From Streptomyces ambofaciens ATCC 23877 (GTDB lineage Bacteria > Actinomycetota > Actinomycetes > Streptomycetales > Streptomycetaceae): a stretch of 64,000 nucleotides of DNA. Below, one piece after another: positions 1 to 8,707 of the stretch. Every line of letters begins with the position of its first letter. Within the stretch, counting starts at the first letter, position 1. Made by a program: the position numbers and the translations under genes. The DNA is taken from assembly GCF_001267885.1 (NCBI RefSeq), contig NZ_CP012382.1, positions 5,691,001 through 5,755,000 of the forward strand, read 5' to 3'. The notes under the pieces were generated by a model. The model was not told the origin of the DNA and ran no database searches. It saw only the letters and a program-made list of their open reading frames with translations.

Positions 1-509
1 TCAGCTGGATCGGCCTGATGCCGTCCGCGGACGAGAAGGACCTGATCAAGCGCGTCATCGGCGTCGGCGGCGACACCGTCGAGTGCAGCAAGACCGGGCC
101 GCTCAAGGTCAACGGCAAGGCGCTGAACGAGCCGTACGTCTACCCCGGCAACACGCCGTGCAGCGTCGACGACCAGGGCGGCCAGTTCAAGGTCAAGGTG
201 CCCGAGGGTTCCCTCTGGGTCATGGGCGACCACCGGCAGAACTCCCGGGACTCCCGGTACAACCAGTCGGACAAGCACGGCGGCATGGTGCCGGTGAAGG
301 AGGTCGTCGGCCGCGCCATCGTGATCGCCTGGCCGATGAACCGCTGGGACACCCTGCCGGTGCCCGACACCTTCGACCAGGACGGTCTGCAGGCCCGGTC
401 GTCGGCCGCCGCCGCGCTGTCGGCCGCGCCCCAGGGCCTGGCCCTGGCCGGGATCGTGCCGGTCGTCTGGTGGCGGCGCAGGCGTACCGCTCCCGCCGAG
501 ACCCGCTGA
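1..509 (+). CDS. sipY: Type I signal peptidase, C-terminal part (5' end outside window)
   Basis: Membrane-bound leader peptidase that cleaves signal peptides from exported proteins. The reading frame is open from base 3, so the N-terminal anchor and catalytic serine lie upstream of the window. What remains shows the catalytic-lysine box (LIKRVIGVGGD, Lys codon at 48-50), the conserved GDHRQNSRDSR box and a C-terminal hydrophobic segment followed by an Arg-rich tail, as in Streptomyces SipX/Y/Z. A second signal peptidase gene follows. In S. lividans four such genes are clustered and the last one, sipZ, starts a new operon; by position this is the sipY counterpart. Family certain, symbol inferred from order. 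Confidence 0.9.
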   Translation, partial: SWIGLMPSADEKDLIKRVIGVGGDTVECSKTGPLKVNGKALNEPYVYPGNTPCSVDDQGGQFKVKVPEGSLWVMGDHRQNSRDSRYNQSDKHGGMVPVKEVVGRAIVIAWPMNRWDTLPVPDTFDQDGLQARSSAAAALSAAPQGLALAGIVPVVWWRRRRTAPAETR

Positions 510-570
510 GACCCCCGGGCCGTACGCCTGTCGCCGCAGGGTGCGGCCCGTCTCACGGAGGCAGCCCTGC

Positions 571-600
571 CAGCCCCTTCCGGGTCTCCGGGAGGGGCTG
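571..600 (+). terminator. Hairpin between the two signal peptidase genes
   Basis: An 11-bp stem with one G-T wobble (571-581 with 590-600) and an 8-nt loop lies 62 nt after the first sip stop and 36 nt before the next start. There is no T run, which is usual for Streptomyces terminators. It supports separate transcription of the second sip gene. Confidence 0.6.
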
Positions 601-635
601 CCCCGTTCCGGTACCGCCGGGTAAGGTGCGGATCC

Positions 636-1412
636 ATGGGTGGCGAGAGCACGACACGTACGGCCCCGCGTGACGGCGGAGCGAACAGGGGCCCGGTCGG
701 TGGCCGGACCGGACAGCGGCTGTCCGGCCTCGCCGTGGCGCTGGGCCTGGTGCTGTTCCTCGGCGGTTTCGCCTGGGGTGCGGTCGTCTACCGGCCCTAC
801 ACCGTGCCGACCAGCTCGATGACGCCCACGATCGACGCCGGGGACCGGGTCCTGGCACAGCGCGTCGACGGCACCGACGTCCGCCGCGGCGACGTCGTCG
901 TCTTCAAGGACGCGACCTGGGCCGACGCCCCGATGGTCAAGCGGGTCGTCGCCGTCGGCGGGGACGTCGTCTCCTGCTGCCAGGAGGGCAAGCTCAAGGT
1001 CAACGGCAAGGTGATCGATGAGCCGTACCTGCTCGCCGGCACGCCGGCCGAGATCACCGACTTCCCGACCGTGACCGTCCCCGAGGGCCGCCTGTTCCTG
1101 CTCGGCGACGAGCGCGACAACTCCGTGGACTCCACCGCCCACCTCACGGACGCCGCCGGCGGGACCGTGTCGCGCGGTGCCGTGGACGCCCGCGTCGACG
1201 CCGTGGTCTGGCCGATGGACGGCATGCTGGAGCGTCCGACCGGGTTCCGGACGCTGGGCGAGCTCTCCTCGCCCGGCCCGCTGCGGACGGTCGTCGCGCT
1301 GGTGATCGCCGGGGCGGTGCTGATCCTCGCCGGCGCCGCGTACGGTCCCTTCGCCAAGAGGGCCGCGGCCTCCCGTGCGCGGAAGGGGACGGGGCCCACC
1401 GGTGCCCGCTGA
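636..1412 (+). CDS. sipZ: Type I signal peptidase
   Basis: 258-residue leader peptidase processing Sec/Tat signal peptides at the outer face of the membrane. Residues about 29-52 form the N-terminal membrane anchor. The SSMTP motif gives the nucleophile Ser61, VKRVVAVGGD gives the general base Lys102, and GDERDNSVDS is the third conserved box. A second membrane helix (about 218-240) precedes a basic tail. ATG start about 35 nt after a terminator-like hairpin. Its 3' end overlaps the NUDIX gene by 11 nt, so the two are translationally coupled. The arrangement matches the S. lividans sipZ operon, where sipZ leads a unit of unrelated genes. Confidence 0.93.
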   Translation: MGGESTTRTAPRDGGANRGPVGGRTGQRLSGLAVALGLVLFLGGFAWGAVVYRPYTVPTSSMTPTIDAGDRVLAQRVDGTDVRRGDVVVFKDATWADAPMVKRVVAVGGDVVSCCQEGKLKVNGKVIDEPYLLAGTPAEITDFPTVTVPEGRLFLLGDERDNSVDSTAHLTDAAGGTVSRGAVDARVDAVVWPMDGMLERPTGFRTLGELSSPGPLRTVVALVIAGAVLILAGAAYGPFAKRAAASRARKGTGPTGAR

Positions 1413-1926
1413 GCCGACGCCGGCCGGGCACGACTCCTACGAGGGCGGCTTGCGCAGGGTCGCCCGGGTGGTGCTGCTCGACCCCGACGACCGCATCCTG
1501 CTCCTGCACGGGCACGAACCGGACGATCCGGCCGACGACTGGTGGTTCACCCCCGGCGGCGGCGTGGAGGGCGACGAGACCCGCGAGCAGGCCGCGCGGC
1601 GGGAACTCGTGGAGGAGACCGGCATCACCGACATCGAGCTCGGCCCGGTGCTGTGGCGGCGCAGGTGCTCCTTCCCCTTCGCGGGCCGCCGCTGGGACCA
1701 GGACGAGTGGTACTACCTGGCCCGCACCACACAGACCGCGACCGAGGCCGTGGGCCTGACCGAACTGGAGCGCCGCAGTGTCGCCGGAGCGCGCTGGTGG
1801 ACGTGTCAGGAACTGACCCGGGCACATGAGACGGTGTATCCGACCAGACTCGCCGGGCTGCTGCGCACGCTGCTCGACGAAGGGCCCCCCGCCGGGCCGG
1901 TGACCCTGGACACCGAAATCGTCTAG
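1402..1926 (+). CDS. NUDIX hydrolase
   Basis: 174-residue NUDIX pyrophosphohydrolase that cleaves nucleoside diphosphate-X compounds; the substrate cannot be read from sequence. The full Nudix box lies at residues 53-75 (G-x5-E-x7-REL-x-EE-x-G-I), giving the Mg-binding glutamates. The GTG at 1402 is chosen because it overlaps the sip stop and has a G-rich Shine-Dalgarno stretch just upstream; a GTG at 1375 in the same frame would add 9 Arg/Gly-rich residues lacking family similarity. A MutT-like gene after sipZ is the known Streptomyces arrangement. Confidence 0.9.
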   Translation: MPAEPTPAGHDSYEGGLRRVARVVLLDPDDRILLLHGHEPDDPADDWWFTPGGGVEGDETREQAARRELVEETGITDIELGPVLWRRRCSFPFAGRRWDQDEWYYLARTTQTATEAVGLTELERRSVAGARWWTCQELTRAHETVYPTRLAGLLRTLLDEGPPAGPVTLDTEIV

Positions 1927-1982
1927 GGGCGCACGGGACTGGCGCACAATGGTGGGACCGCACGGCTGAAGGGGAACATGCC

Positions 1983-2291
1983 ATGAGCGCCGAGGACCTC
2001 GAGAAGTACGAGACCGAGATGGAGCTCAAGCTCTACCGGGAGTACCGCGATGTCGTCGGCCTGTTCAAATACGTGATCGAGACCGAGCGGCGTTTCTACC
2101 TGACCAACGACTACGAGATGGAAGTGCACTCGGTCCAGGGTGAGGTGTTCTTCGAGGTCTCCATGGCCGATGCCTGGGTCTGGGACATGTACCGGCCGGC
2201 CCGTTTCGTGAAGCAGGTGCGCGTGTTGACGTTCAAGGACGTGAACATCGAGGAGTTGAACAAGAGCGACCTGGAGCTTCCCGGCGGCTGA
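1983..2291 (+). CDS. DUF2469 family protein
   Basis: 102-residue acidic protein of the actinobacterial DUF2469 family, function unknown. The start ATG has a good Shine-Dalgarno (aaggggaac) 8 nt upstream. The sequence is Tyr/Glu-rich (EDLEKYETEMELKLYREY at the N-terminus) with no signal peptide or membrane helix, so it should be cytosolic. It sits 56 nt after the NUDIX gene and is probably the last gene of the sip-led unit. Its near-universal presence in actinobacteria and unusually high conservation suggest a housekeeping role. Confidence 0.9.
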   Translation: MSAEDLEKYETEMELKLYREYRDVVGLFKYVIETERRFYLTNDYEMEVHSVQGEVFFEVSMADAWVWDMYRPARFVKQVRVLTFKDVNIEELNKSDLELPGG

Positions 2292-2336
2292 CAGCCGGCA
2301 AACGGTCACCGCACCACACTCGTGTGGGTGACGACG

Positions 2337-2345
2337 TTGTCCACA
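2337..2345 (+). promoter_or_regulatory. Isolated DnaA-box-like nonamer
   Basis: TTGTCCACA matches the preferred Streptomyces DnaA box exactly. It lies in the 128-bp gap between DUF2469 and yraN, just after a short hairpin (2305-2332). A single box is not an origin; it may titrate DnaA or be chance. Confidence 0.35.
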
Positions 2346-2419
2346 GTCGGCTGACCGTCCACCAAGATCCAACAGCTCGCTGAGCTGCCCTCACCGTTGG
2401 CGCCGGAGGTGGTGCCGAC

Positions 2420-2782
2420 ATGAACGCACGAGCTGCGATCGGCAAGTACGGCGAGACACTCGCCGCCCGCCGGCTGACCGGGGCCGGCCTGACCGTCCTG
2501 GAGCGCAACTGGCGCTGTGGCAGGACCGGCGAGATCGACATCGTGGCCCGGGACGGGGACGTCCTGGTGGTCTGCGAGGTCAAGACGCGCAGGGGAGGCT
2601 CCTTCGAGCACCCGATGGCCGCGGTGAGCCCCGAGAAGGCGGAGCGGCTGCGACGGCTCGCCGAACGCTGGATCCAGACCCACGGAGGAGCCCCGCCCGG
2701 CGGTGTCCGCATCGACCTGGTCGGCGTCCTCCTCCCGCAGCGCGGCGCCCCCGTGGTGGAGCACGCCCGAGGGGTGGCGTGA
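2420..2782 (+). CDS. yraN: YraN/UPF0102 family nuclease-fold protein
   Basis: 120-residue member of the UPF0102 family, which has the PD-(D/E)xK endonuclease fold. The motif is visible as GEID (E38, D40), then E53 and K55 in CEVKTRR. The biochemical role is not established; family members usually sit next to comM/dprA, as here, suggesting a link to DNA uptake or recombination. ATG start after a GGAGG-type site (ggaggtggtgccgac). The stop overlaps the start of the comM-like gene (TGATG), so the two are coupled. Confidence 0.88.
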   Translation: MNARAAIGKYGETLAARRLTGAGLTVLERNWRCGRTGEIDIVARDGDVLVVCEVKTRRGGSFEHPMAAVSPEKAERLRRLAERWIQTHGGAPPGGVRIDLVGVLLPQRGAPVVEHARGVA

Positions 2783-4407
2783 TGGGGTTCGCGCGTACGT
2801 GCTCCGTGGCGCTCGTCGGCGTCGAGGGCGTGGTGGTCGAGGTCCAGGCCGACCTCGAACCCGGCGTGGCGGCGTTCACCCTGGTGGGGCTGCCGGACAA
2901 GAGCCTGACCGAGAGCCGGGACCGGGTGCGGGCCGCCGTGGTGAACTCGGGCGCCGAGTGGCCGCAGAAGAAGCTGACGGTGGGGCTCAGCCCGGCGTCG
3001 GTACCCAAGAGCGGCAGCGGATTCGACCTGGCGGTCGCCGCGGCCGTCCTGGGCGCCGCCGAGCGGATCGATCCCCGCGTGCTCGCCGACATCGTGATGA
3101 TCGGGGAGCTGGGGCTCGACGGACGGGTGCGGCCGGTGCGCGGCATCCTCCCGGCGGTACTCGCCGCCGCCGAGGCCGGCTACGAGCAGGTGGTCGTCCC
3201 GGAGTGCGCCGCCGCCGAGGCGTCCCTGGTGCCCGGCGTGTCCGTGCTCGGCGTGCGCAGCCTGCGCCAGCTGATCGCCGTCCTCGCCGACGAACCCGTC
3301 CCGGAGGAGGAACGGGACGAGCAGGGCCGGCCCGACCCGCTGCTGGCCGGTCTGCGGATGCCCGGCACGGGAGCCGCCACCGGTATGCACAGCATGGGAG
3401 CGGCGCAGCACGACCACGGGCACGACCTCGCCGACGTCGTGGGTCAGGAGTCGGCGCGCACGGCGGTCGAGGTCGCCGCGGCCGGTGGCCACCACCTGTT
3501 CCTGGAGGGGCCGCCCGGCGCGGGGAAGACCATGCTCGCCGAGCGGCTGCCCGCCCTCCTGCCCCGGCTCTGCCGGGCGGAGTCGCTGGAGGTCACCGCG
3601 GTGCACTCGGTGGCGGGTCTGCTGCCACCGGGCAAGCCCCTGATCGACGTGGCCCCCTACTGCGCACCGCATCACTCGGCCACGATGCAGGCCCTCGTCG
3701 GGGGCGGTCCCGGCATCGCACGGCCGGGGGCCGTCTCACTCGCCCACCGGGGTGTGCTCTTCCTGGACGAGACGCCGGAGTTCAGCAGCCACGCGCTCGA
3801 TGCGCTGCGCCAGCCGCTGGAGGCCGGTCACGTCGTCATCGCCCGCAGCGCGGGTGTCGTGCGCTTCCCCGCGCGGTTCCTGATGGTCCTCGCCGCCAAT
3901 CCGTGCCCGTGCGGGCGCTTCTCGCGGACGGAGGACCTGTGCGAGTGCCCGGCCTCGGCGATCCGCCGCTACCAGGCACGACTGTCCGGCCCGCTGCTCG
4001 ACCGGGTCGACCTCCGGGTCGAGGTGGACCGGATCACCCGCGGCCGACTGGCCGGCGACGGCACCCGCGGCGACACCACCGCCACGGTCGCCGACCGGGT
4101 GCGAGCCGCCAGGGAACGGGCGGTGGCACGACTGGCGGGCACACCGTGGCGGTCCAACAGCGAGGTACCGGGACGAGAGCTGCGCAGCCGCTGGCACGCC
4201 GCACCCGGTGCGCTGGAGGAGGCGGAGCGCAGCCTGGAACGGGGTGTGCTCACCGCCCGAGGCCTCGACCGGGTGCTGCGCGTCGCCTGGACCGTCGCGG
4301 ATCTCGTCGGCCACGACCGACCCGACGCGCGGGATGTCGCCCTGGCGCTGCAACTGCGCACGGGAGTCCCGCGGGGCGTCCCCATGGCACTGGGGGCACT
4401 GACATGA
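2782..4407 (+). CDS. comM: YifB/ComM family Mg-chelatase-like AAA+ ATPase
   Basis: 541-residue AAA+ protein. The N-terminal ~180 residues carry a Lon-protease-like fold; the central ATPase shows Walker A GPPGAGKT at about 243-250, Walker B GVLFLDE, and the family hallmark NPCPCG before a cysteine pair; a Mg-chelatase C-terminal helical domain follows. In proteobacteria ComM is a hexameric helicase that promotes branch migration during natural transformation. Streptomyces is not known to be naturally transformable, so the role may be in conjugative or stress recombination. The ATG overlaps the yraN stop; an in-frame GTG 3 nt earlier is equally possible. Its end overlaps dprA by 4 nt. Confidence 0.92.
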   Translation: MGFARTCSVALVGVEGVVVEVQADLEPGVAAFTLVGLPDKSLTESRDRVRAAVVNSGAEWPQKKLTVGLSPASVPKSGSGFDLAVAAAVLGAAERIDPRVLADIVMIGELGLDGRVRPVRGILPAVLAAAEAGYEQVVVPECAAAEASLVPGVSVLGVRSLRQLIAVLADEPVPEEERDEQGRPDPLLAGLRMPGTGAATGMHSMGAAQHDHGHDLADVVGQESARTAVEVAAAGGHHLFLEGPPGAGKTMLAERLPALLPRLCRAESLEVTAVHSVAGLLPPGKPLIDVAPYCAPHHSATMQALVGGGPGIARPGAVSLAHRGVLFLDETPEFSSHALDALRQPLEAGHVVIARSAGVVRFPARFLMVLAANPCPCGRFSRTEDLCECPASAIRRYQARLSGPLLDRVDLRVEVDRITRGRLAGDGTRGDTTATVADRVRAARERAVARLAGTPWRSNSEVPGRELRSRWHAAPGALEEAERSLERGVLTARGLDRVLRVAWTVADLVGHDRPDARDVALALQLRTGVPRGVPMALGALT

Positions 4408-5738
4408 CCGGGGACGAGACCGTGCCGGAGGGCGAGACGGTCGCCGGCGCCGGCGACCAGGCCCTCGACGGCACCGCGCCGGGGCGCGTCCACCGGGCCG
4501 GGGACGGGGCCTCCCGGGCCGACGACTTCGCCGGGGGCGGTGCCGTCGCCCGGGGTGGTGCGGTGAGGGGGCGTGGGGAGCGGGACCCGGGTGAGGTGGA
4601 CGGCGAGCTGCTCGGCAGGGTCTTCCTCACCCGGGTCCTCGAGCCCGGCGACGAGACCGGCGGGCGCTGGGTGCGCGAGCGGGGCGTCGCTGACGTGGTG
4701 CGACGCCTGCGCGAGGGCGGGCGTCCGCTGCCCGGGGTGAGTGAGAAGCGCTGGGCCGGGCTGCTGGCCAGGGCCGGCCGGGCCGACCCCCGGAGGGATC
4801 TCGCCGTCGCCCGGGCGGCAGGGGTGCGGTTCGTCGCACCCGGGGCCGCCGAGTGGCCCGGGCAGCTCGACGACCTGGGGGACGCCCGGCCCCTCGGGTT
4901 GTGGGTACGCGGCCGGCCCAGCCTGCGCATGTGGGCGCTGAGGTCGGTGGCCGTCGTCGGCGCCCGCGCCTGCACCGAGTACGGCGCCCACATGGCGGCC
5001 ACCCTCGCCGCCGGCCTCGCCGAGCGCGGCTGGGTCGTGGTGTCCGGGGGCGCCTACGGGGTCGACGGCGCGGCTCACCGGGGAGCGCTCGGCGCGGGCG
5101 GTGCCACCGCCGCCGTCCTCGCCTGCGGCGTCGACCGCCCCTACCCGCCCGGGCACGCGAGGCTGATCACCAGGATCGCGGAACAGGGACTGGTCGTCGG
5201 GGAGCTGCCCCCGGGTGATCACCCGACGCCGAGCAGATTCATCCTGCGCAACCGGGTGATCGCCGCGCTCACCCGGGGCACCGTGGTCGTGGAAGCCGCC
5301 TACCGCAGTGGCTCGCTGGTCACGGCACGCGCCGCCGAACGCCTGGGCCGGCACACGATGGGCGTGCCCGGTCCGGCCACCAGCGCGCTCTCCGCCGGGG
5401 TGCACGAGTTGCTGCGAGGCCATGCGGTGCTCGTCAGTGACGCCGCCGAGGTCGTCGAACTGGTCGGCGACATGGGAGAGCTGGCTCCCGACCGGCACGG
5501 ACCGGTTCTCCCCACCGACCTGCTGGAACCCCGGGCCCGCCAGGTGCTGGCCGGGCTCCCCGGGCGCGGAGCGGCCACGGCGGTCGAGGTGGCGCGCCGG
5601 GCGCAGACCACGGAGGACGACGCGATCGCGAGACTGTACGAGCTTCGAGCACTTGGTTACGTCGAACGACACGGCGACGGCTGGAAGTTGACACGCCAGC
5701 CGATGATCTCGGTCCGCGGGGGCCGGAACCCGTCCTGA
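4404..5738 (+). CDS. dprA: DNA-processing protein DprA
   Basis: 444-residue DprA/Smf protein, which binds single-stranded DNA and loads RecA. Residues 1-60 are a low-complexity Gly/Asp-rich extension; 65-130 are a helical region; 130-340 form the Rossmann-like DprA core (VAVVGARACTEYG, SGGAYGVDGAAHRGAL); the C-terminal ~70 residues form a winged-helix domain. ATGA overlap with the comM-like gene shows translational coupling; yraN, comM and dprA form one unit. The start chosen is the coupled ATG, although the divergent N-terminus would also allow a later start. Confidence 0.92.
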   Translation: MTGDETVPEGETVAGAGDQALDGTAPGRVHRAGDGASRADDFAGGGAVARGGAVRGRGERDPGEVDGELLGRVFLTRVLEPGDETGGRWVRERGVADVVRRLREGGRPLPGVSEKRWAGLLARAGRADPRRDLAVARAAGVRFVAPGAAEWPGQLDDLGDARPLGLWVRGRPSLRMWALRSVAVVGARACTEYGAHMAATLAAGLAERGWVVVSGGAYGVDGAAHRGALGAGGATAAVLACGVDRPYPPGHARLITRIAEQGLVVGELPPGDHPTPSRFILRNRVIAALTRGTVVVEAAYRSGSLVTARAAERLGRHTMGVPGPATSALSAGVHELLRGHAVLVSDAAEVVELVGDMGELAPDRHGPVLPTDLLEPRARQVLAGLPGRGAATAVEVARRAQTTEDDAIARLYELRALGYVERHGDGWKLTRQPMISVRGGRNPS

Positions 5739-6021
5739 CGCAGCGTGTTCGGCCGTCCGGGGGAACCCCGACGCCCTTGGGAATCCCGGCAGTTGAGGTG
5801 TTCGAGTGATCACGCAGAGCGATCATCATCCCCCCTGTAGAGCGTTCAGCGGAACGTATCTGCGTACGGCCCTCACCCGTCGCTTCGCGCACCGCGACAG
5901 TCCAGTCACGCTACGCTCACGAGGACCCCCACGCAGACGTCCGACAGCAGGCGACAACCAGACAGCAGACCGGCGGCCCCACCAGGCACCCGCATCACGG
6001 CAGAACGGCACAAGGCGACGA
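5739..6021 (+). promoter_or_regulatory. dprA-whiG intergenic region
   Basis: A 283-bp gap expected to contain the whiG promoter. The only clear structure is an inverted TGATC/GATCA pair (5807-5825). No convincing -35/-10 pair was identified. Confidence 0.4.
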
Positions 6022-6864
6022 ATGCCCCAGCACACCTCCGGGCCCGAACGGGCGGCGATCCCCCCAGCCGCCCGTGACGGTGGCAGCGTGCGACCGCCCG
6101 CCCCCTCGACGCTCGACGAGTTGTGGCGGTCGTACAAGGCGACGGGGGACGAGCGGCTGCGGGAACAGCTGATCCTGCACTACTCGCCCCTGGTGAAATA
6201 TGTGGCAGGCCGGGTGAGCGTGGGGCTGCCGCCCAACGTCGAGCAGGCGGACTTCGTCTCCTCGGGGGTCTTCGGACTGATCGACGCGATCGAGAAGTTC
6301 GACGTCGACCGCGAGATCAAGTTCGAGACGTACGCGATCACCCGGATCCGTGGCGCGATGATCGACGAACTGCGGGCGCTGGACTGGATCCCGCGGTCGG
6401 TCCGGCAGAAGGCGCGGAACGTGGAACGCGCGTACACGACGCTGGAGGCGCGACTGCGCCGCACCCCGTCGGAGAGCGAGGTGGCCGTCGAGATGGGGAT
6501 CGCGGTGGAGGACCTCCACGCGGTTTTCAGTCAGCTGTCGCTCGCCAACGTGGTGGCGCTGGAGGAGCTGCTGCACGCCGGCGGGGAGGGCGGGGGCCGG
6601 CTGAGCCTCATGGACACCTTGGAGGACACCGCCGCCGACAACCCGGTGGAGGTCGCCGAGGACCGTGAGCTGCGACGGCTCCTGGCGCGGGCGATCAACA
6701 CGCTGCCCGAGCGGGAGAAGACCGTGGTCACGCTGTACTACTACGAGGGGCTCACGCTCGCCGAGATCGGGAACGTGCTCGGTGTGACGGAGAGCCGGGT
6801 CAGCCAGATTCACACCAAGTCGGTGTTGCAGCTGCGCGCTAAGCTGGCGGGATTCGGCCGCTGA
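6022..6864 (+). CDS. whiG: RNA polymerase sigma factor WhiG
   Basis: 280-residue sigma factor of the FliA/WhiG class that starts sporulation of aerial hyphae in Streptomyces. Region 2 is evident ([10 protein letters not shown] to DAIEKFD), followed by region 3 and a region 4 helix-turn-helix ([20 protein letters not shown]). The ATG at 6022 has an upstream purine-rich site and gives exactly the known WhiG length; a GTG at 5806 in the same frame would add 72 non-conserved residues. Known targets elsewhere include whiH and whiI. It stands alone, with a 283-bp upstream region. Confidence 0.96.
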   Translation: MPQHTSGPERAAIPPAARDGGSVRPPAPSTLDELWRSYKATGDERLREQLILHYSPLVKYVAGRVSVGLPPNVEQADFVSSGVFGLIDAIEKFDVDREIKFETYAITRIRGAMIDELRALDWIPRSVRQKARNVERAYTTLEARLRRTPSESEVAVEMGIAVEDLHAVFSQLSLANVVALEELLHAGGEGGGRLSLMDTLEDTAADNPVEVAEDRELRRLLARAINTLPEREKTVVTLYYYEGLTLAEIGNVLGVTESRVSQIHTKSVLQLRAKLAGFGR

Positions 6865-6968
6865 CCAGGGGTGATGCCCTGCGGTCGGCGCTGTCGGCGA
6901 CCCTGTGGCCCGTCGCGCGGCCGCAGGAGTGACTCCCGTACGGGGTGGCGCGTCCGTAAAGTGGGGGC

Positions 6969-7550
6969 GTGCCAAGGATTCGAGCGGCCTCCGTGGCCGA
7001 GCACCGGTCGATGCAGCGTGCCGCCCTGCTGGACGCGGCACGCTCCCTGCTGTCCGACGGCGGAACGGAGGCGCTGACCTTCCCCGCCCTCGCCGAACGG
7101 ACGGGCCTCGCGCGCTCCTCCGTCTACGAGTACTTCCGCTCACGGGCGGCGGTCGTCGAGGAGCTGTGCGCCGTCGACTTCCCGGTCTGGGCCGCGGAGG
7201 TCGAGGCGGCGATGGAGCGTGAGGCGTCCGCCGAGGCCAAGGTCGAGGCGTACGTGCGTACCCAGCTCGACCTGGTCGGGGACCGGCGGCACCGGGCCGT
7301 CGTGGCCATCTCCGCGAGCGAGCTGGACGCCGGCGCGAGGGAGAAGATCCGGGCGGCGCACGGCGGGCTGATCGCGATGATCGTCGAGGCGCTGGGCGAG
7401 ATGGGACACGAGCAGCCGCGGCTCGCGGCGATGCTGCTGCAGGGGGTCGTGGACGCGGCCGTGCGGAGGATCGAACTGGGGGCCGCGGAGGAACCGACGG
7501 CAATCACCGAGGCCGCGGTCTCCATGGCCCTGCGAGGCGTACGGGGCTGA
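6969..7550 (+). CDS. TetR family transcriptional regulator
   Basis: 193-residue TetR-type repressor. The N-terminal helix-turn-helix is clear ([14 protein letters not shown] ... [17 protein letters not shown], residues about 19-58). The C-terminal ligand-binding half ([18 protein letters not shown]) is diverse and the ligand unknown. GTG start chosen at the beginning of the conserved region, 105 nt after whiG; the gap lets it have its own promoter. It converges with the peptidase gene downstream. Regulated genes are not evident. Confidence 0.88.
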   Translation: MPRIRAASVAEHRSMQRAALLDAARSLLSDGGTEALTFPALAERTGLARSSVYEYFRSRAAVVEELCAVDFPVWAAEVEAAMEREASAEAKVEAYVRTQLDLVGDRRHRAVVAISASELDAGAREKIRAAHGGLIAMIVEALGEMGHEQPRLAAMLLQGVVDAAVRRIELGAAEEPTAITEAAVSMALRGVRG

Positions 7551-7583
7551 CTGACCCGCCGGGGCGGCCGGACATCCCGGCGG

Positions 7584-7690
7584 CCGGACGTCTGGCGTCC
7601 GGGCGTCCCGGGCGTCCTGGGCGTCCCGTGCGTTCGTGTGTCCCGTGCGTCGCGTGCGTTCGTGCGTCCCGTGCGTTCGTGCGTCCCGTG
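7584..7690 (+). repeat. CGTCC-rich hairpin and 17-bp tandem repeat between convergent genes
   Basis: The gap between the convergent TetR and peptidase genes holds a 7-bp stem hairpin (7584-7590 with 7596-7602). A run of CGTCC motifs follows, with two perfect tandem copies of a 17-bp unit at 7653-7669 and 7670-7686 (CGTGCGTTCGTGCGTCC) and a one-mismatch copy at 7627-7643. Confidence 0.75.
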
Positions 7691-7721
7691 TTCATCGCGT
7701 GGCCGACGCCTTCGCCGGGTG

Positions 7722-8435
7722 TCAGGGAGCCATGTCCGTGCCGGGCCCGCGTGCCTCCCCGGCCGCACGCGGGCCCGGGGAGTGCGGCAGGGGGACCCCC
7801 AGGACCGGCAGCAGCCTCGACGGGCCTCCGTCGAGCAGCCACGGGGGCAGCAGGGAGAGCGGGTTCAGGTAGACGTCGCCCCGCAGCAGGCCCCAGTGCA
7901 GGCAACCCGTGCAGTGGGAGCCCGTCGGCTCGACCGTGCCGAGCACCTCGCCCGCCGCGACCTCGTCGCCCCGCGTCACGGACGCCTCGAGCGGCTCGTA
8001 CGTCGTCCGCAGGGGAGGATCGCCCGTCCCGGTCAGCTCCACCGAGACGACGCCCCTCCCCGCCACCCGACCCGCGAACGACACCCTCCCCGCCGCCACC
8101 GTCCGCACCGAGGCCCCGGCGGCCGTGGCGAGGTCGACGCCGCGGTGGCCCGGACCGTAAGGGGTCGCCGGGGCCTCCCACCCCCGTAGGACCGGAGGAC
8201 GCGCGCCGACCGGCCAGACGCGGGCCACGGCCGGAACGGACGGGTCCGGGAGCCCGCCGGCGTCCCCGGCCGTCAACGGAACCGCCGCCGACACTCCCGC
8301 CGGTGACGCCGCCGACGACGCGGGTCGTGGTGGCCCCGCGATCACCGAGACCACCAGCAGCCACACGGCCGCCGACAGACCCGCCCGTCCAGCCGCCGCC
8401 CGTCCACCCGCGCTCACCCATCGCCTCACTCGCAT
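7722..8435 (-). CDS. M23 family metallopeptidase (LytM-like), secreted
   Basis: 237-residue secreted or membrane-anchored peptidase of the M23 family, which cuts peptide bonds in peptidoglycan. An N-terminal hydrophobic segment (about residues 13-35, after MRVRRW) looks like a signal peptide. Zinc-site motifs are present: GHRGVDL (H-x3-D) and CLHWGLL at the position of the usual HLHxG, where the first His is replaced by Cys-Leu; the second His is kept. ATG at 8435 precedes the signal-like segment. It is divergent from rpsB and convergent with the TetR gene. Confidence 0.85.
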   Translation of the reverse strand: MRVRRWVSAGGRAAAGRAGLSAAVWLLVVSVIAGPPRPASSAASPAGVSAAVPLTAGDAGGLPDPSVPAVARVWPVGARPPVLRGWEAPATPYGPGHRGVDLATAAGASVRTVAAGRVSFAGRVAGRGVVSVELTGTGDPPLRTTYEPLEASVTRGDEVAAGEVLGTVEPTGSHCTGCLHWGLLRGDVYLNPLSLLPPWLLDGGPSRLLPVLGVPLPHSPGPRAAGEARGPGTDMAP

Positions 8436-8581
8436 GCGGGAAACCGTGCCGCACCGAGGGTCGGCCCCGCCCCGCCCTGTGGACCGTCCCCCGGTTGTGG
8501 ACAGCCGCGTCACCCGGTGCCCCGCGGGTCCCGTACACTTCTGATGGCGATCCGGGTCACCGGGTCGACTTCGCACGCCCC

Positions 8582-8679
8582 GACACGAAGCCCGCAAAGG
8601 CTCGTGTCAGCGCCCCTCGGTCCCTTGCGGCAGGCGCATCGCGGGCGTCAGGCGCGGGAGCCGTCCGGCTCGCGCGGCA
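8582..8679 (+). promoter_or_regulatory. rpsB 5' leader with two hairpins
   Basis: Two hairpins precede the rpsB ribosome binding site (aaggag at 8694-8699). The first (8582-8608) pairs GACACG with CGTGTC and AGCC with GGCT around a one-base bulge and a CGCAAA loop. The second (about 8652-8674) pairs GAGCC with GGCTC plus a GCGC extension past a two-base bulge. A TACACT at 8534-8539 could be the -10 element. Such leaders often mediate ribosomal-protein autoregulation; that role is inference. Confidence 0.5.
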
Positions 8680-8707
8680 CAACCGAGAAAATCAAGGAGA
8701 TACGGCC

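Noticed and set aside
2305..2345. Replication origin suggested by a hairpin and a DnaA box
   Set aside because: Only one exact box is present and the core dnaA/dnaN genes are absent; oriC needs clustered boxes.
2703..5738. A 1011-codon open frame spanning the comM gene
   Set aside because: Its first ~570 residues are an Arg/Gly-rich shadow of comM; only the part from 4404 is the real dprA.
7586..7690. Open frames across the CGTCC repeats
   Set aside because: All reading frames there are low-complexity repeats and the two flanking genes end cleanly on both sides.
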